This document shows positions 1 to 6,688 of a stretch of DNA of 64,000 nucleotides, piece after piece. The stretch lies in contig NZ_SAIQ01000002.1 in NCBI RefSeq assembly GCF_004118155.1, positions 124,001 through 188,000 of the forward strand, in the 5' to 3' direction. The position numbers and the translations under genes are program-made. The notes below the pieces were generated by a model. That model did no database searches, was not told the origin of the DNA, and worked only from the letters and a program-made list of their open reading frames with translations. How positions within the stretch are numbered: position 1 is the first letter of the stretch; the number at the start of each line of letters is the position of its first letter. Source of the stretch: Edaphocola flava. GTDB lineage: Bacteria; Bacteroidota; Bacteroidia; Chitinophagales; Chitinophagaceae.

Positions 1-365
1 ATAGGGTATACCGTATCGGATACCGGCAGGTAGTTGAACTGGCTGGCAGGGCTAAGCTGCGGGTAATGTATTTCAACGGTGCCCATCCACATCAGGCTAG
101 CGTCAAATACAGTGGTATTAAACTCTCTATAATATATCTTTACATAACCATTATCAATTGGCCAGTCAAATTCATTTTCCAGGGTAAATGTAGTGTCAGT
201 ATGTGTAAAGCTAAAGATATGCGCTCCCTGGAAGGCATTGGTCTGGTAATCGACTTTCAGCACCAGTAGCTTTTGCGGTGCAGCATAGTTAGGGCTGTTT
301 GCGTTCTTCTTATTACAGGAAGCCCATAATAGCAGTACAGCACATAAAATAAAGATGTTTTTCAT
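1..365 (-). CDS. Lipoprotein of unknown function (5' part only)
   Basis: Reading the minus strand from an ATG at 365-363 gives an open frame that leaves the window at base 1, so only about 121 N-terminal residues are seen. The protein opens with a short basic start, a hydrophobic core and a lipobox ending LLWASC (Cys17), followed by a polar Asn/Lys-rich linker. This is a typical Bacteroidota lipoprotein signal. The mature part is rich in beta-strand-like alternation (for example FSFTHTDTTFTLENEFD) and has no motif I recognise. It is probably anchored in the periplasm or on the outer-membrane surface. The C-terminal portion, and with it any functional assignment, lies outside the window. Confidence 0.7.
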   Translation of the reverse strand, partial: MKNIFILCAVLLLWASCNKKNANSPNYAAPQKLLVLKVDYQTNAFQGAHIFSFTHTDTTFTLENEFDWPIDNGYVKIYYREFNTTVFDASLMWMGTVEIHYPQLSPASQFNYLPVSDTVYP

Positions 366-508
366 GAGTGGGAATTTTATTACAAAATAATTGAAAAAAT
401 GGAATAATAATACTTGATTATCTGCTTACAGGAAACAAAGATTTACCTTTTTTCCGAGTTCCTTTTATGGCTACCTTTTGCCTTGATGCCGGATTTATAA
501 GGCCATTT

Positions 509-537
509 TAAGCGATCTGTTCTGTACGGATCGCTTA
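509..537. repeat. Short inverted repeat (hairpin)
   Basis: TAAGCGATC at 509-517 and GATCGCTTA at 529-537 form a perfect 9-bp stem with an 11-nt loop, followed by a T-rich stretch (TTGTTTTC). It could be a terminator reading to the right, but no plus-strand gene lies upstream in the window. It directly abuts the larger inverted repeat that follows. Confidence 0.5.
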
Positions 538-538
538 T

Positions 539-676
539 TGTTTTCATCACAGCGATAGCCATTTTGGAGTGGAGATGCGATCGTTGAGCAGCGAATACAT
601 CTAACGTTAAGCTCAAACGATCAATGCACGCAACGGTACAAAATGGCGGTGCACTGCAATCGCCTTGATGAAAACA
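539..676. repeat. Large imperfect inverted repeat, 138 nt, non-coding
   Basis: This lies in the 433-nt gene-free stretch 366-798. The outer ends are TGTTTTCATCA (539-549) and its exact complement TGATGAAAACA (666-676). Further matching blocks occur going inward: GCGAT, GCCATTTTG against CAAAATGGC, and ATCGTTGAGC against GCTCAAACGAT. The centre is a 21-nt loop (590-610). The arms differ in length by several bases, so it would fold as a long bulged hairpin. It resembles REP/MITE-like intergenic elements. No open frame of note is inside. Copy number cannot be seen from one window. Confidence 0.55.
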
Positions 677-688
677 AAGGCACTTTTG

Positions 689-714
689 GTCCTTTTGTTG
701 CCGGACAAAAGGAC
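689..714. repeat. Perfect 10-bp hairpin next to the large inverted repeat
   Basis: GTCCTTTTGT (689-698) and ACAAAAGGAC (705-714) flank a 6-nt loop. It lies 12 nt beyond the large inverted repeat and may be part of the same element. I see no promoter or gene attached to it. Confidence 0.5.
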
Positions 715-770
715 GAATAAAAGAGTTGACTACAAGCGACTAGTTGGTTAATAATATTTGAACTTAAAGT

Positions 771-796
771 AAAACACCTGCGTTTGCAGGTGTTTT
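771..796 (-). terminator. Terminator of the nuclease gene
   Basis: AAAACACCTGC (771-781) and GCAGGTGTTTT (786-796) form an 11-bp stem with a GTTT loop. It sits directly downstream, on the minus strand, of the stop codon at 799-801. The flanking A/T runs make it usable in both directions. Confidence 0.8.
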
Positions 797-798
797 AT

Positions 799-1893
799 TT
801 ATTCTGGTTTAATCTTTATTTCCTCATATTGTTTTAAAGTAGACAAAAGCTCTGCTTTGTATGAATACAAATCATCTAAAGATGCAAGTTGCTTACGTTC
901 TCCGTTATCTTTTCCGTTGTGAAATAATTCTATGTATTTATTTGTAGCGTTGAAATGTAGTCTGCACAACGGTTTTCGGTTATTGTCATCCAACAAAATG
1001 CCAAAATATGATTGTGTATCCCGGAATGCAATTCTTGAAGCAGGAAGAGACTCTCTGAGTATTGCCTTCACTATTTGAGAGCCTTCCATTTCCTCTTCTG
1101 TTGTAATGAATCTTGGAGCTTCCGTGTTTTCATGAATAGGCGTAATCTGCTCAAGCTCTTTAGAGGGAACGCTATCATTTATATGAAGTGCGTTTTTTAG
1201 CCTGAAGCTTATTGATTCATTGATGGAATTGGAGAATGCTTTTCTTGTATATTCTTTAAAAGTTGCTAAACGAGAAGAGGTGAGCGGTCGATCGAAAAAA
1301 CGACTCACTAGAAGTTTGACCATTTCATCTGAAGGTTCCTGTAGTTCTTTCTCAAATTCATTCCTTATCGCTTTAATATATTTTAATGCTTCAGCAGAGT
1401 CAAGAATGCTTTCTAAGTTATATCCTTGTTTCGTAAAGTTCTCTAAAATCTTCAGGCTAGATGTTTTTAGATCAGATAAGTCTAATGTAAAGAAAGGTTT
1501 TTCATCCATAATGTTAGGCTTCTCCAGATCAGCATAGAAATTGTAGGTATGTCCGTTTGTGAGTACACCAAAGCGTGCCTTGGAAACATGATAATACCGA
1601 TGCAATTGAGAATTGTGTGCATCTGCATGCTCTTTCCAGTGTTTGCATTCGATTATTAATATTGGCTCTCCATCTTTTTTAATTACATAATCAACCTTTT
1701 CTCCTTTTTTTGTGCCAATGTCGCAAATGAATTCTGGTATAACTTCCGTAGGGTTAAATATGTCATATCCTAATATCTGGATAAAGGGCATAACAAAAGC
1801 ATTTTTAGTTGCTTCTTCAGTATTTATCTGATCTTTGAGTGCATCGACCCTTTTATGTAGCTGCTCTAGCTTTAATTTTAAATCTGCTTCCAT
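799..1893 (-). CDS. Orphan PD-(D/E)XK nuclease, HsdR N-terminal-like
   Basis: A 364-residue protein with an N-terminal coiled-coil-prone segment (about residues 1-30) and then a type I restriction HsdR_N-like nuclease fold. The catalytic signature is visible as D68 in VDYV followed by IIECKHW (E82, K84), i.e. D-x13-E-x-K. The C-terminal half is predicted helical with no recognised domain. There is no helicase/translocase motif and no hsdM or hsdS gene nearby, so this is not a complete restriction system. Such stand-alone proteins are common in Bacteroidota and are usually annotated as 'type I restriction enzyme HsdR N-terminal domain-containing'. It may cleave nucleic acid in defence or repair, but the target is unknown. 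Confidence 0.75.
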   Translation of the reverse strand: MEADLKLKLEQLHKRVDALKDQINTEEATKNAFVMPFIQILGYDIFNPTEVIPEFICDIGTKKGEKVDYVIKKDGEPILIIECKHWKEHADAHNSQLHRYYHVSKARFGVLTNGHTYNFYADLEKPNIMDEKPFFTLDLSDLKTSSLKILENFTKQGYNLESILDSAEALKYIKAIRNEFEKELQEPSDEMVKLLVSRFFDRPLTSSRLATFKEYTRKAFSNSINESISFRLKNALHINDSVPSKELEQITPIHENTEAPRFITTEEEMEGSQIVKAILRESLPASRIAFRDTQSYFGILLDDNNRKPLCRLHFNATNKYIELFHNGKDNGERKQLASLDDLYSYKAELLSTLKQYEEIKIKPE

Positions 1894-2051
1894 TGTTTGT
1901 GATTTTTGACGATTTTAACACACAATTTAAAATTCTGATTACGCAAATAAAATGGGTGTTTTTCACCTTTTATTTAGGGTGTTATTTTCTTTTTAACACG
2001 ATTGCTGGCTTAACTGAATGTCATTTCCTTATATTCGTCAAAACAACACCA

Positions 2052-2741
2052 ATGAATACGCGCCATATTTACTCCTGGGGCTGGAAAGCATTACTGGTCG
2101 GTACTATCGGCTTCGCCTCCTGCAGTTATTATACACAGAAGCGACCGTTAAAGCTCTATAGCCAAACCATCGAGAAAGGGTTGAGTTATGATGCCGCCAT
2201 CGTGCCCGGTTACCCATTCGACGGGCAGGCATGGGATACCCTGGTTAAGGCCAGGGTACTCTGGGCAGTGCATCTGTATCATAAAGGAATTGTGCGCAAT
2301 ATTATCTTTTCCGGCGGTGCGGTACATACACCTTATGTAGAAGCACAGGTGATGGGCCGGTATGCCGAGGCGCTGGGTATTCCCGCAAAGCATATCTATT
2401 ACGAAACCCGTGCGGAGCATAGCACAGAGAATATATACTACAGCTACCTGCTGGCGCAGCAAGAAGGTTTCAAAAGTGTGGCACTCTGTACTGATCCTAT
2501 ACAAAGCATATTGCTGAAACGCTTTACCAGCCGCAGGTTTGGAACTCCTGTTGCACATCTCCCCTTTGTCAGAAGTGTTCTGGAATCTGTACATATTACG
2601 GACCCGAAAATTGATACAGCAGGCCTTAAAGTTGATAATTTTATACCGTTGAAATCCAGGGAAAGCCGCTGGCAATCTATCAGAGGTACTATGGGTAGTG
2701 GCATAGACTGGAACGGGCAGCGGGTATTACCTCCGCTCTGA
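2052..2741 (+). CDS. YdcF/ElyC/SanA-family (DUF218) lipoprotein
   Basis: The open frame extends upstream, but the ATG at 2052 (MNTRHIYSWG) is the sensible start because a signal sequence ending in GFASC begins there. Product 229 residues. Features typical of the YdcF/DUF218 family are seen: an early DAAIVPGYPFDG segment, then a helix with the substrate loop IIFSGGAVHTPYVEAQVM, then AEHSTENIYYSYLLAQ. Relatives (SanA, ElyC) act at the envelope and affect barrier function or cell-wall precursor handling; the exact reaction is not settled. It is transcribed alone, towards the reductase gene 67 nt downstream, and the two may share a transcript. Confidence 0.75.
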   Translation: MNTRHIYSWGWKALLVGTIGFASCSYYTQKRPLKLYSQTIEKGLSYDAAIVPGYPFDGQAWDTLVKARVLWAVHLYHKGIVRNIIFSGGAVHTPYVEAQVMGRYAEALGIPAKHIYYETRAEHSTENIYYSYLLAQQEGFKSVALCTDPIQSILLKRFTSRRFGTPVAHLPFVRSVLESVHITDPKIDTAGLKVDNFIPLKSRESRWQSIRGTMGSGIDWNGQRVLPPL

Positions 2742-2808
2742 TATTTTTCTATGCTTATTAATTTATTAACAAGTATTCTTTCCGGTATAGGTTATCTTTA
2801 AAAGAAAA

Positions 2809-3555
2809 ATGACTACAGAAAACCGACACATTGCATTAGTAACCGGGGCTACCGGCGGACTGGGAACGCATATCTGTAAACGCCTGAGCGATGATGGTTA
2901 TATCGTTTGTGCCAATTACCGCTCTGAAGAAAAAGCTAAAGCCTGGAAAGAGAAGATGGCCGAAGAAGGTTATGATTTTCAGTTGTACAAAGCAGATGTA
3001 TGCAGCTATGAAGAAGTAGGGCAGATGATACGGGCTATTGAAACCGATCTTGGTACTGTTGATATCCTGGTCAATAATGCGGGCATTACCCGTGACGGGG
3101 CATTCCGCAAAATGACCCCCGACCAGTGGCATGAAGTCATCGCCACGAACCTTACCAGTGTATTTAACTGCTGCAGCCATGTTATCAATCCTATGATTGG
3201 TCAGCAATATGGCCGCATTATAAATATCTCCTCTGTAAATGGTCAGAGAGCCCAGTTCGGGCAGGTAAACTATGCTGCTGCGAAAGCCGGTATGCATGGC
3301 ATTACCAAAACACTGGCTATTGAAGTGGCGACAAAAGGCATTACGGTAAATACCATTTCTCCGGGTTATGTCGCTACCGATATGGTTATGGCCGTTGCAG
3401 CGCCGGTACGGGAGCAGATTGTATCTGGCATACCGGTAGGACGCCTGGGGGGTACAGGAGAGATTGCACACCTGGTATCTTTTCTGGCTGCACCGGACAC
3501 GGCTTTTATCACCGGTGCCAACTATGCCATCAATGGCGGGCAGCACGTGTATTAA
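2809..3555 (+). CDS. phbB: Acetoacetyl-CoA reductase (SDR family, PhaB type)
   Basis: A 248-residue short-chain dehydrogenase. The Rossmann glycine motif TGATGGLG is at 12-19, NNAG at 89-92, catalytic Ser141/142 in NISSVNGQ and the YxxxK pair Tyr155/Lys159. The segment NNAGITRDGAFRKM and the following SSVNGQRAQFGQVNYAAAK are the hallmark of NADPH-dependent acetoacetyl-CoA reductases that make (R)-3-hydroxybutyryl-CoA for polyhydroxyalkanoate. No phaA or phaC is in the window, so it could also serve other 3-hydroxyacyl-CoA chemistry or be a FabG-like paralogue. A perfect terminator follows. Confidence 0.8.
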   Translation: MTTENRHIALVTGATGGLGTHICKRLSDDGYIVCANYRSEEKAKAWKEKMAEEGYDFQLYKADVCSYEEVGQMIRAIETDLGTVDILVNNAGITRDGAFRKMTPDQWHEVIATNLTSVFNCCSHVINPMIGQQYGRIINISSVNGQRAQFGQVNYAAAKAGMHGITKTLAIEVATKGITVNTISPGYVATDMVMAVAAPVREQIVSGIPVGRLGGTGEIAHLVSFLAAPDTAFITGANYAINGGQHVY

Positions 3556-3570
3556 ATCTTAATTCAAAAT

Positions 3571-3609
3571 AAAAGAGCCGGCCGCTTCAAAGAAGCGGCC
3601 GGCTCTTTT
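3571..3609. terminator. Strong bidirectional terminator
   Basis: An 18-bp perfect GC-rich stem (3571-3588 against 3592-3609) with a 3-nt loop is flanked by A and T runs. It separates the plus-strand reductase gene from the convergent minus-strand flavoprotein gene and can stop transcription both ways. Confidence 0.9.
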
Positions 3610-3623
3610 ATGTGCCCGCTGTT

Positions 3624-4199
3624 TTATTTTCTATCCTGCCCCATTTTTGCAGCCTTGCGCAACCACTCGCTGCGCTGGGTTTCTGTTGCTGTTTTGATAA
3701 TGCCAAAGTAGGTTACTCCCACTGGCTTAATGCCACAAAATTCCAGGGTAGATCGTTTGAGCTGATTTACACTGGGTCTGCCGAATCGTAAACGGTAATA
3801 CCATCCCGGTTGATCCAGTGTAGTAATGATGCGGGCGGTCTTTCCGGTCAGTAATTTATCCCACCATACAGAGTTGGGGCGATATTTAAACGCCTTTCCG
3901 GGAAGGAAAAGCCGGTCTATAAATCCTTTCAGTAAAGTCGGAAGCCCTCCCCACCAAACAGGATGCACCCATACCATATGCTCAGACCATTGTATCAGTT
4001 CCCAGGCCTTAACCAGGTCAGGCTCCCATTCCGTGCGCTGGCGATAACCATATTTAAGATTAGTATCGAAGTGCAGTTCATATAGGTTCAGCACCTGTAC
4101 CGATGCACCGGAAGCGATAGCTCCGTCATAATACGCCTGTGCAAGGGCTGCATTAAATGATTGTGGATTGGGGTGTCCGTTTAGGATAAGAATACGCAT
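3624..4199 (-). CDS. NAD(P)H-dependent flavoprotein oxidoreductase (Flavodoxin_2 family)
   Basis: A 191-residue flavodoxin-fold protein. The N-terminus (MRILILNGHPNPQSFNAAL) is the nucleotide/flavin-binding opening of the KefF/MdaB/NQO family. The segment WVHPVWWGGLPTLLKGFIDR forms the second flavin-contact loop. Members reduce quinones or other electrophiles by two-electron transfer from NAD(P)H. It lies 62 nt downstream of the Crp/Fnr gene on the same strand, so the regulator probably controls it. Some clade members are modulators of potassium efflux; no transporter is present here. The length is normal for the family. Confidence 0.8.
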   Translation of the reverse strand: MRILILNGHPNPQSFNAALAQAYYDGAIASGASVQVLNLYELHFDTNLKYGYRQRTEWEPDLVKAWELIQWSEHMVWVHPVWWGGLPTLLKGFIDRLFLPGKAFKYRPNSVWWDKLLTGKTARIITTLDQPGWYYRLRFGRPSVNQLKRSTLEFCGIKPVGVTYFGIIKTATETQRSEWLRKAAKMGQDRK

Positions 4200-4261
4200 A
4201 CCTTTTTATTGTTGAGGGTACAAAGGTAGGGTTAGTGTATAGCCGGATAAAGGACAAATGT

Positions 4262-4843
4262 CTAAATCGCAATTTCTTTGCGGATGCGGCTGAGGTGCCG
4301 CTGACTGATGCCGAGATAGGAGGACAGATACTGCAGGGGAATCTTCTGCAGGTATTCCGGCTGCTGTTGCAGCAGGGTGGTATATCGCTTTACGGCATGA
4401 TCTCTCTGTAGCTGTATATATCTGCGTTCCATTTCCAGAAACTGTTGTTCCGCAATGAAGCGTAGTAGCTGTACCCATTTCGGGTTGGTTGCGGCTTGCT
4501 CATCAACAGCCGATTTCGGTAAGGTCCAGATGCAGGCAGTGCTTATGGCCTGGATATATTCTACACTCGGATTGCCGGAAATGAAAGAAGAGTAGGCCGC
4601 AATAAAATCGTCCGGAAACCGGAAGCAATACGTAAACTCCCCTCCTTGCTCATCTGTATAGAAAGAACGGAAAATGCCGGATTCAATAAAGGCGATCTCT
4701 GTACAGGGCGCACCTTCCCGCACCAGGTACTCATCTTTCTGTAGGTTGCGGGGTGTAAACAACCCGGCAATGGCTATTGCCTCCGCTTCAGAAAAAATAT
4801 GCAGTTGCTGCAAAAAATGAATAAGTGTGTTGGGCATGTGCAT
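4262..4843 (-). CDS. Crp/Fnr-family transcription regulator
   Basis: A 193-residue protein with an N-terminal cyclic-nucleotide-binding-like beta-roll (about 20-120; EYLVREGAPCTEIAFIESG) and a C-terminal winged helix (YLSSYLGISQRHLSRIRKEI). The basic recognition helix is truncated at the very end, as usual in the short Bacteroidota Crp-like group. The FNR iron-sulphur cysteine set is absent, and the phosphate-binding cassette of true CRP is not clear, so the effector is unknown. A second Met (MPNT, from 4837) is an alternative start. A perfect 13-bp palindrome sits 13 nt before its start and may be its own operator. Confidence 0.85.
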   Translation of the reverse strand: MHMPNTLIHFLQQLHIFSEAEAIAIAGLFTPRNLQKDEYLVREGAPCTEIAFIESGIFRSFYTDEQGGEFTYCFRFPDDFIAAYSSFISGNPSVEYIQAISTACIWTLPKSAVDEQAATNPKWVQLLRFIAEQQFLEMERRYIQLQRDHAVKRYTTLLQQQPEYLQKIPLQYLSSYLGISQRHLSRIRKEIAI

Positions 4844-4855
4844 GCTTTAAAACAG

Positions 4856-4886
4856 ATTGGCTGAATACGGGGGGTATTCAGCCAAT
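4856..4886 (-). terminator. 13-bp palindrome: tpx terminator and possible crp operator
   Basis: ATTGGCTGAATAC (4856-4868) and GTATTCAGCCAAT (4874-4886) form a perfect stem around a run of five Gs. On the minus strand it follows the tpx stop codon and is succeeded by CTGTTTTAAA, as for a terminator. It also lies just upstream of the Crp/Fnr start codon, where an operator would be expected. Confidence 0.7.
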
Positions 4887-4906
4887 ATTGTTGAATATGA
4901 TTATCA

Positions 4907-5404
4907 TTATTTCAGTGCATTCAATGCGGCATCATAATTGGGTTCTGTAGTGATTTCCGGAACCTGCTCTGTATACACCACTTTACCTGTTTCGTCCAGT
5001 ACAATAACTGCACGGCTCAGTAAGCCCTGTAGCGGAGTATCGGTCATCGTAACACCGTAGTCAGTGCCAAATGTACCGCGGAAGTCGGACAGGTTTTCTA
5101 CATTATTTAAACCCTCAGATGCACAGAAACGGTTCAGCGCAAAAGGAAGATCTTTAGAAATATTAACTACTACGGTATTATCCAGGTTGCTGGCTTGCTC
5201 ATTAAATTTACGTACAGATGTAGCGCAGATGCCGGTATCCACACTAGGGAAAATGTTCAGTACTACCTTCTTGCCCTGGTAGTCAGACAGACTCTTGTTT
5301 TCCAGGCTGGAAGAAGTCAGGGTAAATGGTTGTGCCGGGCTGCCCACTTCAGGAAGTGTACCGATAGTGTTAGCCGGATTGCCTTTAAATGCTATTTGTG
5401 CCAT
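4907..5404 (-). CDS. tpx: Thiol peroxidase (2-Cys peroxiredoxin, Tpx)
   Basis: A 165-residue atypical 2-Cys peroxiredoxin that reduces hydrogen and alkyl peroxides using thioredoxin. The peroxidatic site PSVDTGIC has Thr57 and Cys60, and the resolving cysteine is Cys94 in NRFCASEGLN; both motifs match E. coli Tpx closely. The opening (KGNPANTIGTLPEVGSPA) is also family-typical. Length is normal. A -7 promoter element TATCTTTG lies upstream on the minus strand. Its position beside a Crp/Fnr regulator and a flavoprotein reductase suggests a small redox-stress neighbourhood. Confidence 0.95.
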   Translation of the reverse strand: MAQIAFKGNPANTIGTLPEVGSPAQPFTLTSSSLENKSLSDYQGKKVVLNIFPSVDTGICATSVRKFNEQASNLDNTVVVNISKDLPFALNRFCASEGLNNVENLSDFRGTFGTDYGVTMTDTPLQGLLSRAVIVLDETGKVVYTEQVPEITTEPNYDAALNALK

Positions 5405-5435
5405 AATATATTTTGTTTATTCAGGTTAATTGAAT

Positions 5436-5443
5436 CTCAAAGA
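5436..5443 (-). promoter_or_regulatory. -7 promoter element of tpx
   Basis: The plus strand reads CAAAGATA, i.e. TATCTTTG on the minus strand, a perfect Bacteroidota -7 element (TAnnTTTG), 31 nt before the tpx start. I do not find a TTG at the ideal -33 spacing. Confidence 0.5.
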
Positions 5444-5672
5444 TAATGCATCGGACGCAGCAAATAAAACAGGTACAGAAAAGTTTACCATAGTTTTATA
5501 TTTCACCGGTAATGCAAGCTGGGCCTGTTTTAGAAATATATAATCCTTGTATTGGGCTTATATATATGTGTGGAAAGTGAATGGCATCGCGTCCTATGAA
5601 ATACAGGCCGATATTACGGTGTTTGCGTTAAATAATAGTTATTAAAAATAAAAAATCCAATGATCAAATATG

Positions 5673-5680
5673 TAATTTTG
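5673..5680 (+). promoter_or_regulatory. -7 promoter element of the pstS-like gene
   Basis: TAATTTTG fits TAnnTTTG and ends 21 nt before the ATG at 5702. It lies inside the extended frame that would begin at 5660, which argues that the gene really starts at 5702. No good -33 TTG is seen. Confidence 0.45.
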
Positions 5681-5701
5681 CTATTATTGCAAAGCAAAAG
5701 C

Positions 5702-6625
5702 ATGAAAAAATACGTTTTATTTTCCCTTTTCGGGATTGGCGCAGCCATGTTATGGGCTTCCTGCGGGGGCAATACACAGCCTGCGGCCACTACAAGCAAG
5801 AGCACCGACACGCGCACATCTGGCAGTATCAATATTGCAGTAGATGAGAGCTACAAGCCGGTCATTACACAAGAAGTCAATGTGTTTGACTCTTCTTATC
5901 CCAATGCCAAGATCAATCCATCCTATCTGCCGGAGAGCGAGTGCTTTGCACAGCTGTTCAGCGGAAAGGTTCAGATGATTATGACTACAAGAGAACTGAG
6001 TCCGGAGGAGATAAAATCCTGCGAATCCAGGAATATCTATACCCGCTCTGTGGCTATTGCCCAGGATGCTATCGTTATAGTAGGTCATAAAGGCACCCAG
6101 GATTCGTTAATGACTGTGGGCCAGCTGAAAGCTATTCTGACCGGTGGTTTTGCCCGTAAGTATACAGTCGTTGTGGATAATAAAAACGGTAGTATTGCCC
6201 GTTATATTACAGACGTACTGATACCCGGACAAAAACTGTCTGCACAATTATTTGCGGCAAATAACAGCGAAGAGGTGATCCAGTACGTAGCGAAGACTCC
6301 TGATGCCATCGGACTGATCGGCATGAGCCACGCCTTCGATCCGGAGAGCAATGTCGGGTACGGAACTTTCCGAAGCGATGTAAAAGTTGTATCCTTGCAG
6401 AATGATACCTTACAGCGTTTCATTAAGCCTTACCAGGCGAGTGTAGCCCTGAAGGAATATCCGATGGTGCGTAAACTGTATTTCATTGTACGTCAGGATT
6501 CTGAACTGGGAGCAGGCTTTGCCAACTTCCTGACCAGCGAACCCGGACAGATGATTATCGGCAAGGCCATGATGCAACCTTTACAGGTACAATTAATCAT
6601 TCGCGAAGCGGAGATTAAACCTTAG
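5702..6625 (+). CDS. PstS-like substrate-binding lipoprotein
   Basis: A 307-residue protein starting at the internal Met (MKKYVLFSLFG). An upstream ATG at 5660 would put extra residues before the signal peptide and overlap the -7 element. The signal ends in a lipobox (LWASC), followed by a Thr/Ser-rich linker. The rest is a phosphate-type periplasmic binding domain: SINIAVDESYKPVITQEVNVF, then MIMTTRELSPEE and the hinge near AQDAIVIVGHKGTQDS. No PstC/A/B transporter genes are near. In Bacteroidota such proteins often follow exbB-exbD-tonB and precede a TPR gene; only the TPR partner is present here. Confidence 0.8.
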   Translation: MKKYVLFSLFGIGAAMLWASCGGNTQPAATTSKSTDTRTSGSINIAVDESYKPVITQEVNVFDSSYPNAKINPSYLPESECFAQLFSGKVQMIMTTRELSPEEIKSCESRNIYTRSVAIAQDAIVIVGHKGTQDSLMTVGQLKAILTGGFARKYTVVVDNKNGSIARYITDVLIPGQKLSAQLFAANNSEEVIQYVAKTPDAIGLIGMSHAFDPESNVGYGTFRSDVKVVSLQNDTLQRFIKPYQASVALKEYPMVRKLYFIVRQDSELGAGFANFLTSEPGQMIIGKAMMQPLQVQLIIREAEIKP

Positions 6626-6688
6626 GCAGGTAAAATGCATCTATAGAGTATCAATTTTTAAGTAAACAAGTAAACGTAAACATAAACA

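Noticed and set aside
2148-3546. Long minus-strand frames opposite the YdcF-like and phbB genes
   Set aside because: Both sense frames have clear family motifs; the antisense frames are Cys/Arg/Tyr-rich low-complexity shadows.
5660-5701. Upstream ATG extending the PstS-like protein by 14 residues
   Set aside because: It would place extra residues before a good lipoprotein signal and run through the -7 element at 5673-5680.
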